DNA of 64,000 bases from Watersipora subatra (GCF_963576615.1 NC_088708.1:54857196-54921195), one strand, 5' to 3'. Shown: positions 34,640-49,406, counted from the first letter of the stretch. Program-made: numbers and translations. The notes: generated from the sequence alone by a model not told the origin.

Positions 34640-37263
34640 AATCACAAGCTCCAGTCGTGCAAATGGTTAGTGTGCTGATCTTATAATCAGTATGACATGC
34701 AGAGGCTGTGAGTTCGAGCCTCACCTGGAGCACATTTTTATTGTATTACAAAACATAATGGTAGTAGAAATTCGCAATGGCAAAATATGGTCACAACTAT
34801 CTAAACCGCAAGCTTCAGTGGTGCAATCGGTTAGCGCGCTGTACTTATAAACAGTATGGGATGCAGAGGCTGTGAGTTCGAGCCTCACCTGGAGCACATT
34901 TTTATTGTGTGACAAAACATTATGATAGTAGGAAGTCGTAATGGGAAAATTTTGTCACAAATTTCTAAACCACAAGCTCCAGTGGTGCAATCGGTTAGTG
35001 CGCTGTCCTTATAAACAGTATGAGATGCAGAGGCTGTGAGTTCGAGCCTCACCTGGAGCAAAACTTTATTGTGTTACAAAACATGATGTTAGTGGAAATT
35101 CGCAATGGAAAATTTTTGTCACAAATATCTAAACCACAAGCTCCAGTGGTGCAATCGGTTAGTGCGCTGTACTTATAAACAGTATGAGATGCAGAGGCTG
35201 TGAGTTCGAGCCTCACCTGGAGCACATTTTTATTGTGTTACAAAATATAGTGTCAGTAGAAATTTGCAATGGAAAAATTTGGTGATTTGTACCCAAATCA
35301 CAAGCTCCAGTCGTGCAAATGGTTAGTGTGCTGATCTTATAATCAGTATGACATGCAGAGGCTGTGAGTTTGAGCCTCACCTGGAGCACATTTTTATTGT
35401 ATTACAAAACATAATGGTAGTACAAATTCGCAATGGCAAAATTTGGTCACAACTATCTAAACCGCAAGCTTCAGTGGTGCAATCGGTTAGCGCGCTGTAC
35501 TTATAAACAGTATGGGATGCAGAGGCTGTGAGTTCGAGCCTCACCGGGAGCACATTTTTATTGTGTGACAAAACATTATGATAGTAGGAAGTCGTAATGG
35601 GAAAATTTTGTCACAAATTTCTAAACCACAAGCTCCAGTGGTGCAATCGGTTAGTGCGCTGTACTTATAAACAGTATGAGATGCAGAGGCTGTGAGTTCG
35701 AGCCTCACCTGGAGCACATTTTTATTGTTTTACAAAACATAATGTTAGTAGAAATTTGGAATGGCAAATTTTTGTCACAAATATCTAAACCACAAGCTCC
35801 AGTGGTGCAATCGGTTAGCGCGCTGTACTTATAAACAGTATGAGATGCAGAGGCTGTGAGGTCGAGCCTCACCTGGAGCACATTATTATTGTGTTACAAA
35901 ACATAGTGTCAGTAGAAGTTTGCAATGGAAAAATTTGGTGATTTGCACCCAAATCACAAGCTCCAGTCGTGCAAATGGTTAGTGTGCTGATCTTATAATC
36001 AGTATGACATGCAGAGGCTGTGAGTTCGAGCCTCACCTGGAGCACATTTTTATTGTATTACAAAACATAATGGTAGTAGAAATTCGCAATGGCAAAATAT
36101 GGTCACAACTATCTAAACCGCAAGCTTCAGTGGTGCAATCGGTTAGCGCGCTGTACTTATAAACAGTATGGGATGCAGAGGCTGTGAGTTCGAGCCTCAC
36201 CTGGAGCACATTTTTATTGTGTGACAAAACATTATGATAGTAGGAAGTCGTAATGGGAAAATTTTGTCACAAATTTCTAAACCACAAGCTCCAGTGGTGC
36301 AATCGGTTAGTGCGCTGTCCTTATAAACAGTATGAGATGCAGAGGCTGTGAGTTCGAGCCTCACCTGGAGCAAAACTTTATTGTGTTACAAAACATGATG
36401 TTAGTGGAAATTCGCAATGGAAAATTTTTGTCACAAATATCTAAACCACAAGCTCCAGTGGTGCAATCGGTTAGTGCGCTGTACTTATAAACAGTATGAG
36501 ATGCAGAGGCTGTGAGTTCGAGCCTCACCTGGAGCACATTTTTATTGTGTTACAAAATATAGTGTCAGTAGAAATTTGCAATGGAAAAATTTGGTGATTT
36601 GTACCCAAATCACAAGCTCCAGTCGTGCAAATGGTTAGTGTGCTGATCTTATAATCAGTATGACATGCAGAGGCTGTGAGTTCGAGCCTCACCTGGAGCA
36701 CATTTTTATTGTATTACAAAACATAATGGTAGTAGAAATTCGCAATGGCAAAATTTGGTCACAACTATCTAAACCGCAAGCTTCAGTGGTGCAATCGGTT
36801 AGCGCGCTGTACTTATAAACAGTATGGGATGCAGAGGCTGTGAGTTCGAGCCTCACCGGGAGCACATTTTTATTGTGTGACAAAACATTATGATAGTAGG
36901 AAGTCGTAATGGGAAAATTTTGTCACAAATTTCTAAACCACAAGCTCCAGTGGTGCAATCGGTTAGTGCGCTGTACTTATAAACAGTATGAGATGCAGAG
37001 GCTGTGAGTTCGAGCCTCACCTGGAGCACATTTTTATTGTTTTACAAAACATAATGTTAGTAGAAATTCGGAATGGCAAATTTTTGTCACAAATATCTAA
37101 ACCACAAGCTCCAGTGGTGCAATCGGTTAGCGCGCTGTACTTATAAACAGTATGAGATGCAGAGGCTGTGAGGTCGAGCCTCACCTGGAGCACATTATTA
37201 TTGTGTTACAAAACATAGTGTCAGGAGAAGTTTGCAATGGAAAAATTTGGTGATTTGCACCCA
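34640..37263 (+). repeat. Tandem duplication of 8 units (1,312 bp) with a 4-unit inner period
   Basis: About 34,640-35,951 recurs at 35,952-37,263. Shared markers are AAGCTTCAGTGG, GTCACAACTATC and GATTTGCACCC. A few single-base differences exist, for example GTACAAATTCG near 35,424 against GTAGAAATTCG. Related units also recur at 656 bp, so a 4-unit duplication probably came first. Confidence 0.85.
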
Positions 37264-38240
37264 AATCACAAGCTCCAGTCGTGCAAATGGTTAGTGTGCT
37301 GATCTTATAATCAGTATGACATGCAGAGGCTGTGAGTTCGAGCCTCACCTGGAGCACATTTTTATTGTTTTACAAAACATAATATTAGTAGAAAGTCGCA
37401 ATGGAAAAATTTGGTGATTTGTACCTAAATCTCAAGCTCCAGTCATGCAATTGGTTAGTGCGCTGAACTTATAATCAGTATGACATGCAGAGACTGTGAG
37501 TTCGAGCTTCACCTGGAGCACAATTTTATTGTTTTACAAAACATAATGTTAGTAGAAATTCGGAATGGCAAAGTTTTGTCACAAATATCTCAACCACAAG
37601 CTCCAGTGGTGCAATCGGTTAGCGTGCTGTACTTATAAACAGTATGAGATGCAGAGGCTGTGAGTTCGAGCCTCACCTGGAGCACATTATTATTGTGTTA
37701 CAAAACATAATGTTCGTAGGAAGTCGTAATCGGAAAATTCTGTCACAAATATCTAAACCACATGCTCCAGTGGTGCAATCGGTTAGTGCGCTATCCTTAT
37801 AAACAGTATGAGATGCAGAGGCTGTGAGTTCGAGCCTCACCTGGAGCAAAACTTTATTGTGTTACAAAACATGATGTTAGTGGAAATTCGCAATGGAAAA
37901 TTTTTGTCACAAATATCTAAACCACAAGCTCCAGTGGCGCAATCGGTTAGCGCGCTGTACTTATAAACAGTATGAGATGCAGAGGCTGTGAGTTCGAGCT
38001 TCACCTGGAGCACATTATAATTGTGTTACAAAACATAATATCAGTAGAAATTCGCAACGGGAAATTTTTGTCACAAATATCTAAATCACAAGCTCCAGTG
38101 GTGCAATCGGTTAGTGCGCTGTACTTATAAACAGTATGAGATGCAGAGGCTGTGAGTTCGAGCCTCACCTGGAGCACATTATAATTGTGTTACAAAACAT
38201 AATATCAGTAGAAATTCGCAACGGGAAATTTTTGTCACAA

Positions 38241-39490
38241 ATATCTAAATCACAAGCTCCAGTGGTGCAATCGGTTAGTGCGCTGTACTTATAAACAGTA
38301 TGAGATGCAGAGGCTGTGAGTTCGAGCCTCACCTGGAGCGCATTTTTATTGTTTTACAAAACATAATGATAGTAGAAAGTCGTAATGGGAAAATTTTGTC
38401 ACAAATATCTAAACCACAAGCTCCAGTGGTGCAATCGGTTAGTGCGCTGTCCTTATAAACAGTATGAGATGCAGAGGCTGTGAGTTCGAGCCTCATCTGG
38501 AGCAAAACTTTATTGTGTTACAAAACATGATGTTAGTGGAAATTCGCAATGGAAAATTTTTGTCACAAATATCTAAACCACAGGCTCCAGTGGTGCAATC
38601 GGTTAGCGCGCTGTACTTATAAACAGTATGAGATGCAGAGGCTGTGAGTTCGAGCTTCACCTGGAGCACATTATAATTGTGTTACAAAACATAATATCAG
38701 TAGAAATTCGCAACGGGAAATTTTTGTCACAAATATCTAAATCACAAGCTCCAGTGGTGCAATCGGTTAGTGCGCTGTACTTATAAACAGTATGAGATGC
38801 AGAGGCTGTAAGTTCGAGCCTCACCTGGAGCACATTTTTATTGTGTTACAAAACATAATGTTAGTAGAAAGTCGTAATGGGAAAATTTTGTCACAAATAT
38901 CTAAATCACAAGCTCCAGTGGTGCAATCGGTTAGTGCGCTGTACTTATAAACAGTATGAGATGCAGAGGCTGTGAGTTCGAGCCTCACCTGGAGCGCATT
39001 TTTATTGTTTTACAAAACATAATGATAGTAGAAAGTCGTAATGGGAAAATTTTGTCACAAATATCTAAACCACAAGCTCCAGTGGTGCAATCGGTTAGTG
39101 CGCTGTCCTTATAAACAGTATGAGATGCAGAGGCTGTGAGTTCGAGCCTCATCTGGAGCAAAACTTTATTGTGTTACAAAACATGATGTTAGTGGAAATT
39201 CGCAATGGAAAATTTTTGTCACAAATATCTAAACCACAGGCTCCAGTGGTGCAATCGGTTAGCGCGCTGTACTTATAAACAGTATGAGATGCAGAGGCTG
39301 TGAGTTCGAGCTTCACCTGGAGCACATTATAATTGTGTTACAAAACATAATATCAGTAGAAATTCGCAACGGGAAATTTTTGTCACAAATATCTAAATCA
39401 CAAGCTCCAGTGGTGCAATCGGTTAGTGCGCTGTACTTATAAACAGTATGAGATGCAGAGGCTGTGAGTTCGAGCCTCACCTGGAGCACA
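38241..39490 (+). repeat. 4-unit (656-bp) tandem duplication
   Basis: Markers GGAGCGCATTTTT (38,336 and 38,992), CCTCATCTGG and CCACAGGCTCC each occur twice, 656 bp apart. The exact edges are blurred because neighbouring units are similar. Confidence 0.8.
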
Positions 39491-41207
39491 TTATAATTGT
39501 GTTACAAAACATAATATCAGTAGAAATTCGCAACGGGAAATTTTTGTCACAAATATCTAAATCACAAGCTCCAGTGGTGCAATCGGTTAGTGCGCTGTAC
39601 TTATAAACAGTATGAGATGCAGAGGCTGTAAGTTCGAGCCTCACCTGGAGCACATTTTTATTGTGTTACAAAACATAATGTTAGTAGAAAGTCGTAATGG
39701 GAAAATTTTGTCACAAATATCTAAACCACAAGCTCCAGTGGTGCAATTGGTTAGCGCGCTGAACTTATAAACAGTATGAGATGCAGAGGCTGTGAGCTCG
39801 AGCCTCACCTGGAGCACATTTTTATTGTGTTACAAAACATAATGATAGTAGAAAGTCGTATTGGGAAAATTTTGTCACAAATATCTAAACCACAAGCTCC
39901 GGTGGCGCAATCGGTTAGCGCGCTGTACTTATAAACAGTATGAGATGCAGAGGCTGTGAGGTCGAGCCTCACCTGGAGCACATTATTATTGTGTTACAAA
40001 ACATAGTGTTAGTAGAAATTTGCAATGGAAAAGTTTGGTGATTTGTACCCAAATCACAAGCTCCAGTCGTGCAAATGGTTAGTGTGCTGATCTTATAATC
40101 AGTATGATATGCAGAGACTGTGAGTTCGAGCCTCACCTGGACCACACTTTTATTGTGTTACAAAACATAAAGTTAGTAGAAATTCGGAATGGCAAATTTT
40201 TGTCACAAATATCTCAACCACAAGCTCCAGTGGTGCAATCGGTTAGTGCGCTGTACTTATAAACAGTATGAGATGCAGAGGCTGTGAGTTCGAGCCTCAC
40301 CTGGAGCAAAACTTTATTGTGTTACAAAACATAATGTTAGTGGAAGTTCGCAATGGCAAATTTTTGTCACAAGTATCTAAACCACAAGCTCCAGTGGCGC
40401 AATCGGTTAGCGCGCTGTACTTATAAACAGTATGAGATGCAGAGGCTGTGAGTTCGAGCCTCACCTGGAGCACATTATTATTGTGTTACAAAACATAATA
40501 TCAGTAGAAATTCGCAACGGGAAATTTTTGTCACAAATATCTAAATCACAAGCTCCAGTGGTGCAATCGGTTAGTGAGCTGTACCTAAAAACAGTAGGAG
40601 ATGCAGAGGCTGTGAGTTCGAACCTCACCTGGAGCACATTTTTATTGTTTTACAAAACATAATATTAGTAGAAAGTCGCAATGGAAAAATTTGGTGATTT
40701 GTTCCTAAATCTCAAGCTCCAGTCATGAAATTGGTTAGTGCGCTGAACTTATAATCAGCATGACATGCAGAGACTGTGAGTTCGAGCCTCACCTGGAGCA
40801 CATTTTTATTGTTTTACAAAACATAATGTTAGTAGAAATTCGGAATGGCAAATTTTTGTCACAAATATCTCAACCACAAGCTCCAGTGGCGCAATCGGTT
40901 AGCGCGCTGTACTTATAAACAGTATGAGATGCAGAGGCTGTGAGTTCGAGTCTCACCTGGAGCACATTATTATTGTGTTACAAAACATAATGTTAGTAGG
41001 AAGTCGTAATCGGAAAATTCTGTCACAAATATCTAAACCACAAGCTCCAGTGGTGCAATCGGTTAGTGCGCTGTCCTTATAAACAGTATGAGATGCAGAG
41101 GCTGTGAGTTCGAGCCTCACCTGGAGCAAAACTTTATTGTGTTACAAAACATGATGTTAGTGGAAATTCGCAATGGAAAATTTTTGTCACAAATATCTAA
41201 ACCACAA

Positions 41208-41292
41208 GCTCCAGTGGCGCAATCGGTTAGCGCGCTGTACTTATAAACAGTATGAGATGCAGAGGCTGTGAGTTCGAGCCTCACCTGGAGCA
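41208..41292 (+). tRNA. tRNA-Ile-TAT: tRNA-Ile(UAU), perfect type I copy in first 8.2-kb block
   Basis: All stems pair, the anticodon is TAT, the intron is AACAGTATGAG, and a T5 terminator follows. It has an identical partner 8,199 bp downstream at 49,407. Confidence 0.94.
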
Positions 41293-41535
41293 CATTTTTA
41301 TTGTGTTACAAAACATAGTGTCAGTAGAAATTTGCAATGGAAAAATTTGGTGATTTGTACCCAAATCACAAGCTCCAGTCGTGCAAATGGTTAGTGTGCT
41401 GATCTTATAATCAGTATGACATGCAGAGGCTGTGAGTTCGAGCCTCACCTGGAGCACATTTTTATTGCGTTACAAAACATAATGTTAGTAAAAATTCGCA
41501 ATGGCAAATTTTTGTCACAAATACATAAACCACAA

Positions 41536-41620
41536 GATCCACTGGTGCAATCGGTTAGCGCGCTGTACTTATAAACAGTATGAGATGCAGAGGCTGTGAG
41601 TTCGAGCCTCACCTGGAGCA
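41536..41620 (+). pseudogene. tRNA copy with acceptor 5' strand GATCCAC
   Basis: The 5' strand GATCCAC mispairs at positions 2 and 7 with CTGGAGC. The rest is type I with TAT anticodon, intron AACAGTATGAG and T5. It has a partner at 49,735-49,819. Confidence 0.75.
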
Positions 41621-42519
41621 CATTTTTATTGTGTTACAAAACATAATGTTAGTAGAAAGTCGCAATGGAAAAATTTGGTGATTTGTACCTAAATCTCAAG
41701 CTCCAGTCATGCAATTGGTAAGTGCGCTGAACTTATAATCAGTATGACATGCAGAGACTGTGAGTTCGAGCCTCACCTGGAGCACATTTTTATTGTGTTA
41801 CAAAACATAATGTTAGTAGAAATTCGGAATGGCAAATTTTTGTCACAAATATTTCAACCACAAGCTCCAGTGGTGCAATTGGTTAGTGCGCTGTACTTAT
41901 AAACAGTATGAGATGCAGAGGCTGTGAGTTCGAGCCTCACCTGGCGCAAAACTTTATTGTGTTACAAAACATAATGTTAGTGGAAATTCGCAATGGCAAA
42001 TTTTTGTCACAAATATCTAAACCACAAGCTCCAGTGGTGCAATCGGTTAGCGCGCTGTACTTATAAACAGTATGAGATGCAGAGGCTGTGAGTTCGAGCC
42101 TCACCTGGAGCAAAACTTTATTGTGTTACAAAACATAATGTTAGTGGAAATTCGCAATGGCAAATTTTTGTCACAAATATCTAAACCACAAGCTCCAGTG
42201 GCGCAATTGGTTAGCGCGCTGTACTTATAAACAGTATGAGATGCAGAGGCTGTGAGTTCGAGCTTCACCTGGAGCACATTATTATTGTGTTACAAAACAT
42301 AATATCAGTAGAAATTCGCAATGGGAAAAGTTTGTCACAAATACCGAAATCACAAGCTCCAGTGGTGCAATTGGTTAGTGAGCTGTATTTAAAAACAGTA
42401 TGAGATGCAGAGGCTGTGAGTTCGAGCCTCACCTGGAGCACATTTTTATTGCGTTACAAAACATAATGTTAGTAAAAATTCGCAATGGCAAATTTTTGTC
42501 ACAAATACATAAACCACAA

Positions 42520-42604
42520 GATCCACTGGTGCAATCGGTTAGCGCGCTGTACTTATAAACAGTATGAGATGCAGAGGCTGTGAGATCGAGCCTCACCGCG
42601 AGCA
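42520..42604 (+). pseudogene. tRNA copy GATCCAC / CGCGAGC
   Basis: Both acceptor strands are altered and the T-loop is ATCGAGC, so the acceptor stem is largely lost. Partner at 50,719-50,803. Confidence 0.75.
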
Positions 42605-44979
42605 CATTATTATTGTGTTACAAAACATAATGTTAGTAGAAAGTCGCAATTGGAAAAATTTGCCACAAATATCTAAAGCACAAGCTCCAGTGGTGCAATC
42701 GGTTAGTGCGCTGTACTTATAAACAGTATGAGATGCAGAGGCTGTGAGTTCGAGCCTCACCTTGACCACATTTTTATTGTGTTACAACACAAAATGTTAG
42801 TAGAAAGTCGCAATGGGAAAAGTTTGTCACAAATACCGAAATCACAAGCTCCAGTGGTGCAATTGGTTAGTGAGCTGTACTTAAAAACAGTATGAGATGC
42901 AGAGGCTGTGAGTTCGATCCTCACCTGGAGCACATTATTATTGTGTTACAAAACATAATATCAGTAGAAATTCGCAACGGGAAACTTTTGTCACAAATAT
43001 CTAAATCACAAGCTCCAGTGGTGCAATCGGTTAGTGCGCTGTACTTATAAACAGTATGAGATGCAGAGGCTGTGAGTTCGATCCTCACCTGGAGCACATT
43101 ATTATTGTGTTACAAAACATAATATCAGTAGAAATTCGCAACGGGAAACTTTTGTCACAAATATCTAAATCACAAGCTCCAGTGGTGCAATCGGTTAGTG
43201 CGCTGTACTTATAAACAGTATGAGATGCAGAGGCTGTGAGTTCGAGCCTCACCTGCAGCACATTTTTATTGTTTTACAAAACATAATGTTAGTAGAAAGT
43301 CGCAATGGAAAATTTTGGTGATTTGTACCTAAATCTCAAGCTCCAGTCATGCAATTGGTAAGTGCGCTGAACTTATAATCAGTATGACATGCAGAGACTG
43401 TGAGTTCGAGCCTCACCTGGAGCACATTTTTATTGTGTTACAAAACATAATGTTAGTAGAAATTCGGAATGGCAAATTGTTGTCACAAATATCTAAACCA
43501 CAAGCTCCAGTGGCGCAATCGGTTAGTGCGCTGTACTTATAAACAGTATGAGATGCAGAGGCTGTGAGTTCGAGCCTCACCTGAAGCAAAACTTTATTGT
43601 GTTACAAAACATAATGTTAGTGGAAATTCGCAATGGTAAATTTTTGTCACAAATATCTAAACCACAAGCTCCAGTGGCGCAATCGGTTAGTGCGCTGTAC
43701 TTATAAACAGTATGAGATGCAGAGGCTGTGAGTTCGAGCCTCACCTTGACAACATTTTTATTGTTTTACAAAACATAATGTTAGTAGAAAGTCGCAATGG
43801 AAAAATTTGGTGATTTGCACCTTAATCTCAAGCTCCAGTCATGCAATTGGTAAATGCGCTGAACTTATAATCAGTATGACATGCAGAGACTGTGAGTTCG
43901 AGCCTCACCTGGACCACACTTTTATTGTGTTACAAAACATAATGTTAGTAGAAAGTCGCAATGGGAAAAGTTTGTCACAAATACCGAAATCACAAGCTCC
44001 AGTGGTGCAATTGGTTAGTGAGCTGTACTTAAAAACAGTATGAGATGCAGAGGCTGTGAGTTCGAGCCTCACCTGGAGCACATTTTTATTGTTTTACAAA
44101 ACATAATGTTAGTAGAAAGTCGCAATGGAAAAATTTGGTGATTTGCACCTTAATCTCAAGCTCCAGTCATGCAATTGGTAAGTGCGCTGAACTTATAATC
44201 AGTATGACATGCAGAGACTGTGAGTTCGAGCCTCACCTGGACCACACTTTTATTGTGTTACAAAACATAATGTTAGTAGAAATTCGGAATGGCAAATTTT
44301 TGTCACAAATATCTAAACCACAAGCTCCAGTTGCGCAATCGGTTAGCGTTCTGTACTTATAAACAGTATGAGATGCAGAGGCTGTGAGTTCGAGCTTCAC
44401 CTGGAGCACATTATTATTGTGTTACAAAACATAATATCAGTAGAAATTCGCAACGGGAAACTTTTGTCACAAATATCTAAATCACAAGCTCCAGTGGTGC
44501 AATCGGTTAGTGAGCTTTACCTAAAAACAGTAGGAGATGCAGAGGCTGTGAGTTCGAGCCTCACCTGGAGCACATTTTTATTGTTTTACAAAACATAATA
44601 TTAGTAGAAAGTCGCAATGGAAAAATTTGGTGATTTGTACCTAAATCTCAAGCTCCAGTCATGCAATTGGTTAGTGCGCTGAACTTATAATCAGTATGAC
44701 ATGCAGAGACTGTGAGTTCGAGCTTCACCTGGAGCACAATTTTATTGTTTTACAAAACATAATGTTAGTAGGAAGTCGTAATCGGAAAACTCTGTCACAA
44801 ATATCTAAACCACAAGCTCCAGTGGCGCAATCGGTTAGCGCGCTGTACTTATAAACAGTATGAGATGCAGAGGCTGTGAGTTCGAGCCTCACCTGGAGCA
44901 AAACTTTATTGTGTTACAAAACATGATGTTAGTGGAAATTCGCAATGGAAAATTTTTGTCACAAATATCTAAACCACAA

Positions 44980-45064
44980 GCTCCAGTGGCGCAATCGGTT
45001 AGCGCGCTGTACTTATAAACAGTATGAGATGCAGAGGCTGTGAGTTCGAGCCTCACCTGGAGCA
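44980..45064 (+). tRNA. tRNA-Ile-TAT: tRNA-Ile(UAU), perfect type I copy
   Basis: Identical to the reference copy, followed by CATTTTTATTG. The spacer after it carries the 1-bp deletion (GTCAGTAAAATTTGC) that marks this lineage and recurs after 53,179 and 57,442. Confidence 0.94.
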
Positions 45065-48000
45065 CATTTTTATTGTTTTACAAAACATAGTGTCAGTAAA
45101 ATTTGCAATGGAAAAATTTGGTGATTTGTACCCAAATCACAAGCTCCAGTGGTGCAATCGGTTAGCGCGCTGTACTTATAAACAGTATGAGATGCAGAGG
45201 CTGTGAGATCGAGCCTCACCTGGAGCACATTTTTATTGTTTTACAAAACATAATGTTAGTAGAAAGTTGCAATGGAAAAATTTGGTGATTTGTACCTAAA
45301 TCTCAAGCTCCAGTCATGCAATTGGTAAGTGCGCTGAACTTATAATCAGTATGACATGCAGAGACTGTGAGTTCGAGCCTCACCTGGAGCACATTTTTAT
45401 TGTGTTACAAAACATAATGTTAGTAGAAATTCGGAATGGCAAATTTTTGTCACAAATATTTCAACCACAAGCTCCAGTGGTGCAATTGGTTAGTGCGCTG
45501 TACTTATAAACAGTATGAGATGCAGAGGCTGTGAGTTCGAGCCTCACCTGGAGCAAAACTTTATTGTGTTACAAAACATAATGTTAGTGGAAATTCGCAA
45601 TGGCAAATTTTTGTCACAAATATCTAAACCACAAGCTCCAGTGGTGCAATCGGTTAGCGCGCTGTACTTATAAACAGTATGAGATGCAGAGGCTGTGAGT
45701 TCGAGCCTCACCTGGAGCAAAACTTTATTGTGTTACAAAACATAATGTTAGTGGAAATTCGCAATGGCAAATTTTTGTCACAAATATCTAAACCACAAGC
45801 TCCAGTGGCGCAATTGGTTAGCGCGCTGTACTTATAAACAGTATGAGATGCAGAGGCTGTGAGTTCGAGCTTCACCTGGAGCACATTATTATTGTGTTAC
45901 AAAACATAATATCAGTAGAAATTCGCAACGGGAAACTTTTGTCACAAATATCTAAATCACAAGCTCCAGTGGTGCAATCGGTTAGTGCGCTGTACTTATA
46001 AACAGTATGAGATGCAGAGGCTGTGAGTTCGATCCTCACCTGGAGCACATTATTATTGTGTTACAAAACATAATGTTAGTAGGAAGTCGTAATCGGAAAA
46101 TTCCGTCACAAATATCTAAACCACAAGCTCCAGTGGTGCAATCGGTTAGTGCGCTGTACTTATAAACAGTATGAGATGCAGAGGCTGTGAGTTCGAGCCT
46201 CACCTGGAGCACATAATTATTGTGTTACAAAACATGATCTTAGTAGAAATTCGCAATGAAAATATTTGGTGAATTGTACCCAAATCACAAGCTCCAGTCA
46301 TGCAAATGGTTAGTGTGCTAATCTTATACTCAGTATGACATGCAGAGGCTGTGAGTTCGAGCCTCACCTGGAGCACAATTTTATTGTGTTACAAAACATA
46401 ATGGTAGTAGAAATTCGCCATGGCAAAATTTGGTCACAAATATCTAAACCGCAAGCTCCAGTGGTGCAATCGGTTAGCGAGCTGTACTTATAAACAGTAT
46501 GGGATGCAGAGGCTGTGAGTTCGAGCCTCACCTGGAGCACATTTTTATTGTGTGACAAAACATTATGATAGTAGGAAGTCGTAATGGGAAAATTTTGTCA
46601 CAAATTTCTAAACCACAAGCTCCAGTGGTGCCATCGGTTAGCGCGCTGTACTTATAAACAGTATGAGATGCAGAGGCTGTGAGTTCGAGCCTCACCTGGA
46701 GCACATTTTTATTGTTTTACAAAACATAATGTTAGTAGAAATTCGGAATGGCAAATTTGTGTCACAAATATCTCAACCACAAGCTCCAGTGATGCAATCG
46801 GTTAGCGCGCTGTACTTATAAACAGTATGAGATGCAGAGGCTGTGAGTTCGAGCATCACCTGGAGCACATTATTATTGTGTTACAAAACATAATGTTAGT
46901 AGGAAGTCGTAATCGGAAAATTCTGTCACAAATATCTAAACCACAAGCTCCAGTGGTGCAATCGGTGAGTGCGCTGTCCTTATAAACAGTATGAGATGCA
47001 GAGGCTGTGAGTTCGAGCCTCACGTGGAGCAAAACTTTATTGTGTTCCAAAACATGATGTTAGTGGAAATTCGCAATGGAAAATTTTTGTCACAAATATC
47101 TAAACCACAAGCTCCAGTGGCGCAATCGGTTAGTGCGCTGTACTTATAAACAGTATGAGATGCAGAGGCTGTGAGTTCGAGCCTCACCTGGAGCACATTT
47201 TTATTGTGTTACAAAACATAGTGTCAGTAGAAACTTGCAATGGAAAAATTTGGTGATTTGTACCCAAATCACAAGCTCCAGTCGTGCAAATGGTTAGTGT
47301 GCTGATCTTATAATCAGTATGACATGCAGAAGCTGTGAGTTCGAGCCTCACCTGGAGCACATTTTTATTGTGTGACAAAACATTATGATAGTAGGAAGTC
47401 GTAATGGGAAAATTTTGTCACAAATTCCTAAACCACAAGCTCCAGTGGTGCAATCGGTTAGCGCGCTGTACTTATAAACAGTATGAGATGCAGAGGCTGT
47501 GAGTTCGAGCCTCACCTGGAGCGCATTTTTATTGTTTTACAAAACATAATGTTAGTAGAAATTCGGAATTGCAAATTTTTGTCACAAATATCTCAACTAC
47601 AAGCTCCAGTGGCGCAATCGGTTAGCGCGCTGTACTTATAAACAGTATGAGATGCAGAGGCTGTGAGTTCGAGCCTCACCTGGAGCAAAACTTTATTGTG
47701 TTACAAAACATAATGTTAGTGGAAGTTCGCAATGGCAAATTTTTGTCACAAATAACTAAACCACAAGCTCCAGTGGCGCAATCGGTTAGCGCGCTGTACT
47801 TATAAACAGTATGAGATGCAGAGGCTGTGAGTTCGAGCCTCACCTGGAGCACATTATTATTGTGTTACAAAACATAATATCAGTAGAAATTCGCAACGGG
47901 AAATTTTTGTCACAAATATCTAAATCACAAGCTCCAGTGGTGCAATCGGTTAGTGAGCTGTACCTAAAAACAGTAGGAGATGCAGAGGCTGTGAGTTCGA

Positions 48001-49406
48001 ACCTCACCTGGAGCACATTTTTATTGTTTTACAAAACATAATATTAGTAGAAAGTCGCAATGGAAAAATTTGGTGATTTGTTCCTAAATCTCAAGCTCCA
48101 GTCATGCAATTGGTTAGTGCGCTGAACTTATAATCAGCATGACATGCAGAGACTGTGAGTTCGAGCCTCACCTGGAGCACATTTTTATTGTTTTACAAAA
48201 CATAATGTTAGTAGAAATTCGAAATGGCAAATTTTTGTCACAAATATCTCAACCACAAGCTCCAGTGGCGCAATCGGTTAGTGCGCTGTACTTATAAACA
48301 GTATGAGATGCAGAGGCTGTGAGGTCGAGCCTCACCTGGAGCACATTATTATTGTGTTACAAAACATAGTGTCAGTAGAAATTTGCAATGGAAAAATTTG
48401 GTGATTTGTACCCAAATCACAAGCTCCAGTCGTGCAAATGGTTAGTGTGCTGATCTTATAATCAGTATGACATGCAGAAGCTGTGAGTTCGAGCCTCACC
48501 TGGAGCACATTTTTATTGTGTTATAAAACATAATGTTAGTAAAAATTCGCAATGGCAAATTTTTGTCACAAATATCTAAACCACAATCTCCAGTGGTGCA
48601 ATCGGTTAGTGCGCTGTACTTATAAACAGTATGAGATGCAGAGGCTGTGAGATCGAGCCTCACCGCGAGCACATTATTATTGTGTTACAAAACATAATAT
48701 CAGTAGAAATTCGCAACGGGAAATTTTTGTCACAAATATCTAAATCACAAGCTCCAGTGGTGCAATCGGTTAGTGAGCTGTACCTAAAAACAGTAGGAGA
48801 TGCAGAGGCTGTGAGTTCGAACCTCACCTGGAGCACATTTTTATTGTTTTACAAAACATAATATTAGTAGAAAGTCGCAATGGAAAAATTTGGTGATTTG
48901 TTCCTAAATCTCAAGCTCCAGTCATGAAATTGGTTAGTGCGCTGAACTTATAATCAGCATGACATGCAGAGACTGTGAGTTCGAGCCTCACCTGGAGCAC
49001 ATTTTTATTGTTTTACAAAACATAATGTTAGTAGAAATTCGGAATGGCAAATTTTTGTCACAAATATCTCAACCACAAGCTCCAGTGGCGCAATCGGTTA
49101 GCGCGCTGTACTTATAAACAGTATGAGATGCAGAGGCTGTGAGTTCGAGTCTCACCTGGAGCACATTATTATTGTGTTACAAAACATAATGTTAGTAGGA
49201 AGTCGTAATCGGAAAATTCTGTCACAAATATCTAAACCACAAGCTCCAGTGGTGCAATCGGTTAGTGCGCTGTCCTTATAAACAGTATGAGATGCAGAGG
49301 CTGTGAGTTCGAGCCTCACCTGGAGCAAAACTTTATTGTGTTACAAAACATGATGTTAGTGGAAATTCGCAATGGAAAATTTTTGTCACAAATATCTAAA
49401 CCACAA

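Larger units (their letters stand above)
34484..45064 (+). tRNA. Register block 4: 65 tRNA-Ile-type copies, starts at 34484 + 164n (n = 0 to 64)
   Basis: Copies begin at 34484 + 164n; the last is 44,980-45,064. The first and last are both perfect type I genes. The block contains the 8-unit duplication at 34.6-37.3 kb, the 4-unit duplication near 38.2-39.5 kb and the start of the 50-unit duplication. Copies beginning GATCCAC (41536 and 42520) have lost acceptor pairs. The block ends where a spacer reads GTCAGTAAAATTTGC, one base shorter than the usual GTCAGTAGAAATTTGC. Confidence 0.92.
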
